Shown piece by piece: positions 7,586-14,279 of a stretch of 14,279 bases of DNA. The stretch comes from JBAXLO01 sp037134755. GTDB taxonomy: Bacteria > Bacteroidota > Bacteroidia > Bacteroidales > JACABE01. The notes below the pieces were generated by a model. That model did no database searches. It saw only the letters and a program-made list of their open reading frames with translations, and was not told the origin of the DNA. Within the stretch, counting starts at the first letter, position 1, and the number at the start of each line of letters is the position of its first letter. The DNA is taken from contig JBAXLO010000114.1 in NCBI GenBank assembly GCA_037134755.1, positions 1 through 14,279 of the forward strand, read 5' to 3'. Made by a program: the position numbers and the translations under genes.

Positions 7586-7680
7586 AACTTGCCCTTTATC
7601 CCTCATTTGATATTGCAAATTTACAACATTCTCATTCGTTTGTCAAGTGTTTTTGCCTAATATTTATGCACAATCAATTA

Positions 7681-7714
7681 ACCAAAGTTATTAACAATTG
7701 TTAATAACTTTGGT
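7681..7714. repeat. Perfect 34-bp palindrome downstream of ung
   Basis: ACCAAAGTTATTAACAA (7681-7697) is followed at once by its exact reverse complement (7698-7714), with no loop or mismatch. It starts 55 bp beyond the ung stop, so it could form a long RNA hairpin ending or stabilising the ung transcript. Equally it could be a dimer-binding DNA site. No T-run follows on either strand. Confidence 0.8.
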
Positions 7715-7769
7715 ATCCATTATAATTCAAATGGTTATTTATAAAAATAGAAGTTTATTTCGAGAATTA

Positions 7770-8453
7770 TTATTCAATTCTCCAATCAATTTCATCTTTA
7801 CCTATAGATTTTAGAATCTCATTGGTTTTAGAAAAATGTCGACAACCAAAAAAACCTCTATATACAGATAAAGGAGAAGGATGAACTGATTTAAGAATAA
7901 AATGTTTTGAAGTATCAATTAAAGTTGCTTTAGCCTGAGCAAAATTGCCCCACAAAATAAATACTAATCCTTTTTGTTGTTCTGATAAAGCTTTAATAAC
8001 ATAATCTGTAAAATTCTCCCATCCTTTATTTTGATGAGATCCTGCCATATTTGCTCTTACAGTTAGAGTCGCATTTAATAATAATAGTCCTTGTTTCGCC
8101 CAATGTTCAAGATTTCCTTTTGATGAATTCATTTTAATACCTAAATCCTCTTCTATCTCTTTATAAATATTAAGTAAGGAAGGAGGTGGTTTAACTCCAT
8201 TCTGAACCGAAAAACATAAACCATGAGCTTGCCCTTCACCATGATATGGATCCTGACCTAATATTACCACCTTAACTTTATGAAAAGGAGTAAGATTAAA
8301 AGCTGAAAAAATTTGTTTGCCTGGAGGATAGATAATATATTTCTTCTTATCTTCAATTAAAAAATCTTTTAGGTTAGCAAAATAATCTGATTCAAACTCT
8401 TGTAGAAGTAATTGTTTCCAACTTTCTTCAATTTCCGGATTAATATTAGACAT
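7770..8453 (-). CDS. ung: Uracil-DNA glycosylase (family 1)
   Basis: This enzyme removes uracil from DNA to start base-excision repair; it is cytoplasmic. At 227 aa it is the normal length. It has the water-activating motif GQDPYHG (66-72, catalytic D68), the uracil-pocket segment GLCFSVQNGVKPPPSL (78-93), the LLLLNATLTVR strand (123-133), the ILWGNFAQ motif (166-173), and the minor-groove loop HPSPLSVYRGFFGCRHFS (191-208) with catalytic H191. All key residues are intact. The ATG at 8453 gives the usual short N-terminus. No clear TAnnTTTG box is seen upstream on this strand. The gene is divergent from the small lipoprotein gene. A 34-bp palindrome lies 55 bp after the stop. Confidence 0.97.
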   Translation of the reverse strand: MSNINPEIEESWKQLLLQEFESDYFANLKDFLIEDKKKYIIYPPGKQIFSAFNLTPFHKVKVVILGQDPYHGEGQAHGLCFSVQNGVKPPPSLLNIYKEIEEDLGIKMNSSKGNLEHWAKQGLLLLNATLTVRANMAGSHQNKGWENFTDYVIKALSEQQKGLVFILWGNFAQAKATLIDTSKHFILKSVHPSPLSVYRGFFGCRHFSKTNEILKSIGKDEIDWRIE

Positions 8454-8519
8454 TTAAAGCAATTTAAAGTTAAATAAAACGTTTTCTACATTAGATTGTT
8501 AATAAAATACAATAATAAT

Positions 8520-8551
8520 TACTAATCGTATTAGTATTATTTGTATTTTTG
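8520..8551 (+). promoter_or_regulatory. Promoter -7 box with inverted repeat over the -33 region
   Basis: TATTTTTG (8544-8551) matches TAnnTTTG and lies 34 bp upstream of the lipoprotein ATG at 8586. The -33 position, where no TTTG box is present, is covered by a perfect inverted repeat TACTAAT-CGT-ATTAGTA (8520-8536). This layout suggests an operator or activator site, but no cognate regulator is identified. Confidence 0.45.
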
Positions 8552-8585
8552 TAACAATTTATAATAAATTTAAGTTTGTAAAAGT

Positions 8586-8717
8586 ATGAAAAAAATCGGA
8601 ATAATAATAGCCTCTTTAGTAATAGTAATTATTATGCTTAGCTCTTGTGCAACTCACCATAAATGCGATGCTTATAGTTCTCGTCATAGAGACAAGCAAG
8701 ATAATATGAGGTATTAA
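8586..8717 (+). CDS. Small lipoprotein (43 aa)
   Basis: ATG at 8586 opens a 43-residue frame ending TAA at 8717. The product starts MKKIGIIIASLVIVIIMLSSC, a lipoprotein signal peptide with lipobox LSSC and lipidated Cys21, leaving a mature peptide of only 23 residues: an ATHHKCDAYSS segment, then a charged tail. It resembles short Bacteroidota lipoproteins with a post-lipobox KCDAY motif; I know of no assigned function. It has its own -7 box and lies 45 bp upstream of the outer-membrane protein gene, so the two are probably cotranscribed. The coding call rests on the signal peptide, lipobox, promoter and spacing. Confidence 0.75.
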   Translation: MKKIGIIIASLVIVIIMLSSCATHHKCDAYSSRHRDKQDNMRY

Positions 8718-8762
8718 TTGTATTAAATCAGAATCAATTCTTGGTTCTATAATAATTTTCTT

Positions 8763-9551
8763 ATGGCGATATTGAGAAAAATATTGTTGGTATTAGTGTT
8801 TTTAATGTTTGAATTATCAACATTAAAATCTTTTTCACAATCATCGTCAGCTCCTTCTCCAACAAATATTGATGGTAAAATTCTTTATACTAAAGAAAAG
8901 GATTTCTTCTTTGTATTACACAACGAAGGATGGGGTATAGGGTATAGAAAAGGCATCCATAAAAGCTACAAATCAACTAGATTATGGGAACTTGAATTTG
9001 TAGATATGAGTCATCCTAAAGAAGCCAAAACTGATAATACTCTTTTTGGTGATGCTAATAGTTTTGTGTATGGTCAAATCAATAGTGTATATATCTTAAG
9101 AGGAGGCATAGGTTATAAAAGGATGTTAAATGATAAGCCTTATTGGGGTGGAGTTCAAGTTAGTTATTATTATTATTTTGGTGGCTCTTTAGCTTTAGCT
9201 AGACCTAAATATCTTGAGATTATTAATTACAGTTCAATAGTAAAACCTAACGACTCTTATTATTTAACTTTAGAAAGATACGATCCTGCCAAACACGATT
9301 TGAGTAATATCTATGGAGGAGGGCCATTATTTAAAGGTTTTGAGTCCATAAAACCTTACCCTGGCATATATGCAAAGTTTGGCTTTAACTTTGAATTTGG
9401 AGAATATGACGAAAGCATTCGTGCATTAGAAGTTGGAACTATCTTTGATTATTACTTTGCTGAAATACCAATGATGGCTTATAATAAATACCCTAATTAT
9501 TTTTTAACAGTCTACCTAAGTATTCATTTCGGAAAACGATATAATAGATAA
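8763..9551 (+). CDS. Probable outer-membrane beta-barrel protein (262 aa)
   Basis: A signal peptide spans residues 1-26 (basic start, hydrophobic LLVLVFLMF, probable cleavage near SFSQ). The mature chain has alternating amphipathic strands rich in Tyr, Phe and Gly: GWGIGYRKG (56-64), RLWELEFVDM (73-82), YILRGGIGYKRML (110-122), YWGGVQVSYYYYFGGSLAL (127-145), GIYAKFGFNFEFG (201-213) and FLTVYLSIHFGKRY (247-260). A C-terminal strand near the end fits an outer-membrane barrel. Conserved-looking features include DMSHPKEA (81-88) and the ERYDPAKHDLSNIYGGGP loop (171-188). I recognise it as a Bacteroidota-type protein of unknown function. It follows the small lipoprotein gene, and its stop is 2 bp from the stop of the convergent lyase gene. 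Confidence 0.82.
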   Translation: MAILRKILLVLVFLMFELSTLKSFSQSSSAPSPTNIDGKILYTKEKDFFFVLHNEGWGIGYRKGIHKSYKSTRLWELEFVDMSHPKEAKTDNTLFGDANSFVYGQINSVYILRGGIGYKRMLNDKPYWGGVQVSYYYYFGGSLALARPKYLEIINYSSIVKPNDSYYLTLERYDPAKHDLSNIYGGGPLFKGFESIKPYPGIYAKFGFNFEFGEYDESIRALEVGTIFDYYFAEIPMMAYNKYPNYFLTVYLSIHFGKRYNR

Positions 9552-9553
9552 TT

Positions 9554-10714
9554 TTAAATTACTTTTAATGCAGTTTCAATATCCTTTATTAATACATCTG
9601 CATCTTCTAATCCAATATACATTCTTATTAAGTTGAAAGGTAAACGTGGTTTTTCTTTCTTTTTATTATTATATAATACACAGGCTGGATATATTAGCGA
9701 TTCATAACCACCCCATGAACAAGCAATCAGAAAACGTTTTAAAGTATTACAAAACAAATCGACTTTTGCAATATCATTAGTTTTTAGTATAAAAGAAAAC
9801 ATTCCACCTGAGTTTTGCATCTGTTTCTTTGCTAGTAAGTATTGAGGATGAGTTTTTGAAAATGGATAAATAACTTTCTCAATTTTAGGATTTGATTCCA
9901 TATAAGCTATAACTTTTTGAGTAGTTTCTGTCACTCTTTCCATTCTAATAGGTAATGTTCTTAATCCTCTTATCATTAACCATGCATCATCCGGTGTTAT
10001 TATCCCACCCAAAGTCATTAATTCGGTTGAGAATATTTTCTTTATCATTTTTCTATTACTACATATAACTCCTGCAATAACATCACTATGGCCATTAAGG
10101 TATTTAGATGCTGAATGTACTACAATATCAACACCGAGCTTTATTGGTGATTGAAATAGGGGAGATGAATAACTATTATCAAGAATAGTAAGAATATTAT
10201 GCTTCTTTGCTAGTTTAACTATCTGTTCGATATCTTGTATTTCAAATGTAAATGATGAAGGACTTTCTAAATAGATTAATTTCGTTTCAGGAAGAATTAC
10301 TTTCTCAAAATCTTCAATATATGTTCCTTCAACCATTGTTGTTTTAACATTAAACTTCTTTAATAATGTATTAAATAATACATTTGTCCAGCTATAAACA
10401 GAATTTATACATATTACATGATCATCCGCTTTGATATTTGCAATTACAGCTGATGATATAGCTGCACAACCACTGGAAGTAATCAATGAATCTTCAACAT
10501 ACTCTAAAGCTGCTATTTTCTTACGTAATATAGCTACTGTTGGGTTGTAACCTCTGGTATAAAAGGGAACATTGAATTCTCTATCTATATTATTCCTCAA
10601 TTTCTGTACAGTTTTGAAACAAAAATTACTTGTCTTGATAATAGGAGGGGATATAGCGTTATAATAATTACTTCTTTCTTCTCCTAGTTGATTGATTATG
10701 TATGATAAATCCAT
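9554..10714 (-). CDS. metC: Cystathionine beta-lyase-type PLP enzyme
   Basis: This is a Cys/Met-metabolism PLP enzyme of fold type I (386 aa, normal length). Visible residues are YTRGYNPT (52-59) at the phosphate site, SSGCAAISSA (80-89), Y107 for ring stacking, LESPSSFTFEIQDI (149-162), D179 in TILDNSYSSPLF, and Schiff-base K204 in VHSASKYLNGHSDVIAGV. SWGGYESL (333-340) and LIRMYIGLED (362-371) match E. coli MetC, including its active-site Trp, rather than the usual SLGG of cystathionine gamma-synthase. This supports cleavage of cystathionine to homocysteine, pyruvate and ammonia; a gamma-synthase or cysteine desulfhydrase role cannot be excluded. Its promoter is well defined (10825-10855), with a leader of about 100 nt carrying an inverted repeat. 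It is divergent from the XRE regulator gene. Confidence 0.85.
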   Translation of the reverse strand: MDLSYIINQLGEERSNYYNAISPPIIKTSNFCFKTVQKLRNNIDREFNVPFYTRGYNPTVAILRKKIAALEYVEDSLITSSGCAAISSAVIANIKADDHVICINSVYSWTNVLFNTLLKKFNVKTTMVEGTYIEDFEKVILPETKLIYLESPSSFTFEIQDIEQIVKLAKKHNILTILDNSYSSPLFQSPIKLGVDIVVHSASKYLNGHSDVIAGVICSNRKMIKKIFSTELMTLGGIITPDDAWLMIRGLRTLPIRMERVTETTQKVIAYMESNPKIEKVIYPFSKTHPQYLLAKKQMQNSGGMFSFILKTNDIAKVDLFCNTLKRFLIACSWGGYESLIYPACVLYNNKKKEKPRLPFNLIRMYIGLEDADVLIKDIETALKVI

Positions 10715-10784
10715 GGTAATTTATAATTATAATTTGGTTATAAAATTACATAAAATAATTCAAATAAAAGAAGATAATTTTAAG

Positions 10785-10821
10785 TTACATTTGTAAATTG
10801 CTATACAGTTTACAAATGTAA
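10785..10821. promoter_or_regulatory. 13-bp-arm inverted repeat at the lyase transcription start
   Basis: TTACATTTGTAAA (10785-10797) and TTTACAAATGTAA (10809-10821) are perfect inverted copies with an 11-bp spacer. Each arm is itself a near-palindrome, TTACA-N2-TGTAA, so the site could hold two repressor dimers 25 bp apart. It lies just downstream of the metC -7 box and overlaps the predicted start point, a classic repressor position. In RNA it would also form a 13-bp stem at the 5' end of the leader. The related palindromes near the XRE promoter suggest a shared regulator. Confidence 0.6.
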
Positions 10822-10824
10822 TTA

Positions 10825-10855
10825 CAAAAGTAAATACTAAATAGCACATGACAAA
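10825..10855 (-). promoter_or_regulatory. Consensus Bacteroidota promoter of metC-type gene
   Basis: The minus strand reads TTTG (10855-10852), exactly 19 bp of spacer, then TACTTTTG (10832-10825). This matches the published Bacteroidota sigma consensus TTTG-N19-TAnnTTTG at every defined base. Transcription would begin near 10818, giving a leader of about 100 nt. It is the best promoter match in the window. Confidence 0.75.
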
Positions 10856-11098
10856 TATAAATTAAGATGTATAATATGTTAAATTCTTCTTTTTATAATA
10901 TATTAATCAATAAAATTATTATAATTATACATATATCAATAGAATTCAGTATATATATTAATTTATCTAAATAAATAATTAAATAAATATTAGAAGAATT
11001 GTGTAAATATATAAGTGTTTATATAGTATTGTTTATATAATTGTAATATAGCTTTATAATAGTTAAAATATAATGTAATTATTGAAAGACATGTAAGA

Positions 11099-11133
11099 TT
11101 ACAATTGTAAATCTAATAAAGTTACATATGTTA
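11099..11133. promoter_or_regulatory. Two palindromes upstream of the XRE promoter
   Basis: TTACAATTGTAA (11099-11110) is a perfect 12-bp palindrome of the same TTACA-N2-TGTAA form seen at the lyase promoter. TTACATATGTTA (11122-11133) is an imperfect second copy, 23 bp centre to centre. They sit 14-48 bp upstream of the XRE gene's -7 box, covering the position where a -33 box would be and is not. Autoregulation by the XRE protein is an inference. Confidence 0.5.
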
Positions 11134-11146
11134 ATTAAATAATTTG

Positions 11147-11154
11147 TACTTTTG
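11147..11154 (+). promoter_or_regulatory. Candidate -7 box for the XRE regulator gene
   Basis: TACTTTTG matches TAnnTTTG, is identical to the lyase promoter's box, and lies 36 bp upstream of the ATG at 11191. No TTTG box is found 19 bp upstream; the palindrome at 11122-11133 occupies that place. Confidence 0.5.
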
Positions 11155-11190
11155 TAAACTGAATTTAAACACAAATTAACAATGTGAATT

Positions 11191-11757
11191 ATGGTTGATC
11201 GAATAATTTTAATCTTAAAAACACAAGATTTATCTTCATCTCAGTTTGCTGATGAAATAGGTGTTCAACGTTCGAGTATATCTCATATTTTATCTGGAAG
11301 GAACAATGCCAGTCTTGAATTTGTTACTAAAATCTTAAAGCGTTTTCCTGATTTAAACTCTGATTGGTTGATTTTTGGTAAAGGTCCAATGTATAGAGAT
11401 AGTAATAACGCTGTTTCAGATAAATCATATAGTAGTTTACAATCTGATGAGCCAGATTTGTTTAGTATGCCAGTTGAAGAAGAATTACCGGATATAATAC
11501 CTCAGGAAGTAGAGGAAGAAGAATTGGAATCAAAAATTGAAGAGCCGACTATAACTCCCCATACAGTGGATATTTCATCTCAAAATAAAAACGAAACTTT
11601 ATATGATGCTGTAGAGAAGGAAAAAGATCTGGTTTCAGAAGATAAAGTTACTGAAAACAAAGAAGAAATAAAGCCAGAGACAGTAAATAAAAAAGCTATT
11701 GAAAAAATAGTAATCTTTTATTCAGATAGAACTTTTAGAGAATACTTCCCTGATTAA
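11191..11757 (+). CDS. XRE-family transcriptional regulator with acidic linker
   Basis: The N-terminus (about residues 3-65) is an XRE/lambda-repressor-like helix-turn-helix: LSSSQFADEIGVQRSSISHILSGRNNASLEFVTKIL, with the recognition helix about VQRSSISHIL (25-34). It is followed by the common extension DWLIFGKGPMYR (58-69). Residues 85-165 form a Glu-rich, probably disordered linker. The last 20 residues, AIEKIVIFYSDRTFREYFPD, look like a short conserved beta motif found on Bacteroidota relatives and may serve in oligomerisation. An ATG at 11182 is followed at once by TGA, so 11191 is the start. It is divergent from the lyase gene, and shared TTACA-N2-TGTAA palindromes suggest it controls that gene and itself. 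The signal it senses is unknown. GH31 lies 118 bp downstream. Confidence 0.88.
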   Translation: MVDRIILILKTQDLSSSQFADEIGVQRSSISHILSGRNNASLEFVTKILKRFPDLNSDWLIFGKGPMYRDSNNAVSDKSYSSLQSDEPDLFSMPVEEELPDIIPQEVEEEELESKIEEPTITPHTVDISSQNKNETLYDAVEKEKDLVSEDKVTENKEEIKPETVNKKAIEKIVIFYSDRTFREYFPD

Positions 11758-11786
11758 GTATTTTTAATTATGTTGCTTTAATATTT

Positions 11787-11818
11787 AAATATATTTCTTA
11801 TTTTTACAAAATATATTT
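11787..11818. repeat. Paired AAATATATTT palindromes before the GH31 gene
   Basis: AAATATATTT occurs at 11787-11796 and 11809-11818, 22 bp apart, about two helical turns. Each copy is a palindrome and the two can also pair as a stem. They lie between the XRE stop and the GH31 start, and could be a weak terminator or a regulator site for the GH31 gene. A/T bias makes chance occurrence plausible. Confidence 0.4.
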
Positions 11819-11875
11819 AAAGACTTTTTATTTTCCCAAAAGGATATAGTATTTTTCAATTTAAAGCAAGAAGGA

Positions 11876-14032
11876 ATGAATATTTTAAGAAGAATTAAAT
11901 TACTACTATTACTATTAATAATAATATTAATAAGTATTAAATGTAAAAAAGACCATAATCAATGGACAGTATTGGCAAAAGGTGTATGGAAATATGAATA
12001 TACCAATAAAGAAAAAACGAATCTTCTAGATGCTGCAAAAGCTATTCCAAACCTAAAAAGGTTAAATGAATTTGAGGATACTTCTTTTCCTTTAAATAAA
12101 GACTCCATTAACATTATAAAACAGAATGGTAAACTTTACCTGCGTTTTCCTTTAGAGAAGGATGAAGAGATATATGGGCTCGGTTTACAATTTAAACAAG
12201 TTAATAGGAGGGGACAGATATATAATCTTCATGTGGATCATTATGGAGGTGTAGATAATGGCAGAACACATGCTCCTGTACCATTTTACGTATCAAGTAA
12301 AGGATATGGGGTTCTTATTAATTCAGCTAGATATATTACTGTTTATGTTGGCTCGGCTGTAAGGGTAAATAGTGCAAATCCACCTAAAGTTTACAACAGA
12401 AATATAGATAAAGACTGGGATGCCCAGCCGACTTCTGATGCTGTTGAAATACTGATACCTGTTGATGAAGCTGAAATAATTATATTTGGTGGCAAATCGC
12501 CTCTTGAAGTAGTTCAAAAATACAATCTTTATAATGGTGGAGGATGTTTGCCTCCTAAATGGGGTTTAGGCTTTACGTATCGTACGCATACTATGTTTGC
12601 TGACACAAATGTTATAAATGAAGTAAAAGCATTTGAAGAGCATGGTTTCCCTCTTGATTTTATTGGGCTTGAACCCGGGTGGATGGGTATTTCATATCCT
12701 TGCTCTTATAAATGGGATAATGGAAGATTTCCGAAACCTGCTGAATTTGTTAAAACATTACTTAATAATAGCGTTAGAACTAATCTGTGGATGAACCCTT
12801 ATATTGCTCCAAAAGCTGAAATATATTCACCTATGTTGCCTTATGCAGGTTCTCATACGGTATGGAATGGTATTGTGCCTGATTATACTTTAGATAAAGC
12901 CCGAAAGGTATTTACTGATTACATTAATAAAGGTATTTTAAATAAAGGTGTATCTGGTTTTAAAATTGATGAATGCGATGGTTTTGACAACTGGTTATGG
13001 CCTGACGTAGCTACTTTTCCATCAGGGGTGGATGCTGAACAGATGCGACAGATTTATGGGCTGTTATTGCAGGAAATGATAACAGAAGAATATCACAAAA
13101 TAAACAAAAGAACTTATGGTTTGGTTAGAGCGTCAAATGCTGGTGCTTCGCGTTTTCCATTCGTTATCTATAATGATTATTACAATCACGAAGACTTTAT
13201 AACTGCTCTTATTAATTCAGGTTTTGCGGGTGTGTTGTGGACTCCCGAAGTTAGAAGTTCTGCTACCGGTGAAGAATGGTTAAGACGTACGCAATCTGTT
13301 TGTTTTTCGCCTATGGCCATGATTAATGCGTGGTCGAGTGGAACTAAGCCTTGGTCGTATCCCGATGTATTTGAAGCCGTAAAAAAGGTTGCGTTGTTGC
13401 GTATGCAGTTGATACCTTATATATATACTACTTTTGCTCAATATCATTTTGATGGAACTCCTCCCATACGTCCTATGGTTCTGACAGATGGCTTTATTCC
13501 CCAAAAGGGTATAATTACAGGCATTCTGGATGACGACACCAAGAATTCTTATAATATAGCAAAGAGAAAAGATATTAAGGATCAGTATATGTTTGGTGAA
13601 TCTATATTGGTTGCTCCTGTTTTTACAGGTCAACATTCCCGTAAGGTAATATTGCCTAAAGGTAAATGGTACGACTTTTATACAGGTAAATATGTAGGAG
13701 AGAATGAGATTATTAATGTGGATACTAAACTTGATGAAATACCTTTGTATGTGAAAGATGGGGGGATTATCCCAATGATTGCTTCAAGGTTGCATACTCC
13801 TAAAAATGGTGAGCTGCTTCCGTTAGAAGTTCGTTATTATGGTACTGCTGCCGCTAATTTTCTTTTGTATGATGATGATGGCGAAACATACGATTATGAA
13901 AAAGGAACTTATTCGTGGACTCAACTTAGCGTAACCAAATCTAAAGAAGGTATGTTAACTGGAACTTCTAAAAGAATTTCCGGTAATATCTTTAACTATA
14001 AAGATATTACATGGAAGTTTATGGTGAAATAA
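11876..14032 (+). CDS. GH31-family alpha-glycosidase, predicted lipoprotein
   Basis: This 718-aa retaining alpha-glycosidase has a basic start and a hydrophobic stretch (residues 8-21) ending SIKC, with Cys23 the likely lipidation site. The -1 lysine is atypical, so a simple membrane anchor is also possible. Next come the N-terminal beta domain (EEIYGLGLQFKQVNRRG, 97-113), the barrel, and the C-terminal segment QYMFGESILVAPVF (570-583). Catalytic candidates are nucleophile D365 in GFKIDECDGFD (361-371) and acid/base D434 in FVIYNDYYNHEDF (429-441). IDECDG differs from the WiDMNE of alpha-glucosidases and the KTDFGE of YicI-type alpha-xylosidases, so the substrate is not settled; glucoside, galactoside or N-acetylgalactosaminide specificity is possible. 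The ATG at 11876 follows AAGGA directly. No TAnnTTTG box is seen upstream; cotranscription with the XRE gene is possible. Confidence 0.9.
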   Translation: MNILRRIKLLLLLLIIILISIKCKKDHNQWTVLAKGVWKYEYTNKEKTNLLDAAKAIPNLKRLNEFEDTSFPLNKDSINIIKQNGKLYLRFPLEKDEEIYGLGLQFKQVNRRGQIYNLHVDHYGGVDNGRTHAPVPFYVSSKGYGVLINSARYITVYVGSAVRVNSANPPKVYNRNIDKDWDAQPTSDAVEILIPVDEAEIIIFGGKSPLEVVQKYNLYNGGGCLPPKWGLGFTYRTHTMFADTNVINEVKAFEEHGFPLDFIGLEPGWMGISYPCSYKWDNGRFPKPAEFVKTLLNNSVRTNLWMNPYIAPKAEIYSPMLPYAGSHTVWNGIVPDYTLDKARKVFTDYINKGILNKGVSGFKIDECDGFDNWLWPDVATFPSGVDAEQMRQIYGLLLQEMITEEYHKINKRTYGLVRASNAGASRFPFVIYNDYYNHEDFITALINSGFAGVLWTPEVRSSATGEEWLRRTQSVCFSPMAMINAWSSGTKPWSYPDVFEAVKKVALLRMQLIPYIYTTFAQYHFDGTPPIRPMVLTDGFIPQKGIITGILDDDTKNSYNIAKRKDIKDQYMFGESILVAPVFTGQHSRKVILPKGKWYDFYTGKYVGENEIINVDTKLDEIPLYVKDGGIIPMIASRLHTPKNGELLPLEVRYYGTAAANFLLYDDDGETYDYEKGTYSWTQLSVTKSKEGMLTGTSKRISGNIFNYKDITWKFMVK

Positions 14033-14132
14033 TATTGATAATAAAGGAGTTGGACTTAGTAGTTCCCTAAATATTACGATAATTAATCAAATGAACATCT
14101 AAAAAAGGAAGAAGTAAATTTTAAAGTCTAGT

Positions 14133-14204
14133 ATGAAGGTATTTGGTTGAATTTATGCCTTCATGTTTCATAAAGAAGTTGCATAAATTCAATCTCTAAC
14201 CAAA
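14133..14204. repeat. Overlapping, mutually exclusive inverted repeats after GH31
   Basis: TTGAATTTATGC (14147-14158) is the exact reverse complement of GCATAAATTCAA (14181-14192). The stem extends outward with TTTGG/CCAAA (14142-14146/14200-14204) and inward with CTTC/GAAG. A competing stem, ATGAAGG (14133-14139) with CCTTCAT (14158-14164), uses bases of the first. No gene is visible from 14033 to the window end. This could be a GH31 3' hairpin, a small mobile-repeat remnant, or a leader element of a gene beyond the window. Confidence 0.6.
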
Positions 14205-14279
14205 AGTATTCTTACGGATATTTTGGTATAGATATTTTGTGTTTTAATGCTTTTGCTTGTTATAATCCTACTTCAAACT

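Noticed and set aside
7352..7704. Two overlapping plus-strand frames of 77 and 78 aa
   Set aside because: Both are Phe/Leu/Ser-rich low-complexity products of a pyrimidine-rich tract, overlap each other, and lack recognisable domains or start signals.
10715..10860. SAM or other methionine-type riboswitch in the lyase leader
   Set aside because: The leader shows only a simple inverted repeat; no multi-helix conserved core is visible.
13280..13636. Minus-strand 118-aa frame inside the GH31 gene
   Set aside because: It is antisense to the conserved GH31 catalytic and C-terminal region, with no domain or promoter support.
14133..14204. Insertion-sequence terminal repeats
   Set aside because: The arms are only about 22 bp apart with no transposase or target duplication, so a hairpin is the simpler reading.

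Overview
The window looks like chromosome from a low-GC Bacteroidota (Bacteroidales-like) bacterium. The evidence is very AT-rich intergenic DNA, start codons without a clear Shine-Dalgarno, and several copies of the Bacteroidota -7 promoter box TAnnTTTG, one with a perfectly spaced TTTG -33 box. The protein families also fit: a GH110 alpha-galactosidase, a lipoprotein-type GH31 enzyme, a divergent SirB1-like protein, and an XRE regulator with an acidic linker. No plasmid, phage or IS genes were found, so this reads as ordinary chromosome with two carbohydrate-active enzymes and one unusual non-coding region.

Layout. Positions 48-929 (-) encode a two-domain universal stress protein, divergent from a uridine phosphorylase (1011-1883, +) and a SirB1/transglutaminase-like protein (1933-2802, +). 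Convergent to these is a secreted GH110 beta-helix alpha-galactosidase (2839-4707, -) that starts with TTG, with a tRNA-Ser(CGA) gene just upstream on the same strand (4765-4853, -). A secreted protein of unrecognised family follows (4934-6364, +). A 1.4-kb gene-free stretch (6365-7769) then holds a degenerate 21-bp tandem array of about 20 units (6672-7080), several hairpins, a pyrimidine-rich block with repeated TTTCCTTTC, and a perfect 34-bp palindrome.

The right half contains ung (7770-8453, -) and a 43-residue lipoprotein (8586-8717, +) followed by a probable outer-membrane protein (8763-9551, +). The outer-membrane gene converges with a cystathionine beta-lyase-type gene (9554-10714, -), with 2 bp between the stop codons. 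A 476-bp very AT-rich regulatory region separates that lyase gene from an XRE-family regulator (11191-11757, +). A GH31 lipoprotein glycosidase (11876-14032, +) and an overlapping set of inverted repeats (14133-14204) close the window.

How the genes work together. The two glycosidases (GH110 secreted, GH31 lipid-anchored) suggest use of alpha-linked glycans, but they are not in one operon and no SusC/SusD pair is present. The most testable regulatory idea is that the XRE protein controls the divergent lyase gene and itself through TTACA-N2-TGTAA palindromes near both promoters. The most unusual structure is the 21-bp (two helical turns) array, which holds its period over 400 bp although its sequence has decayed.
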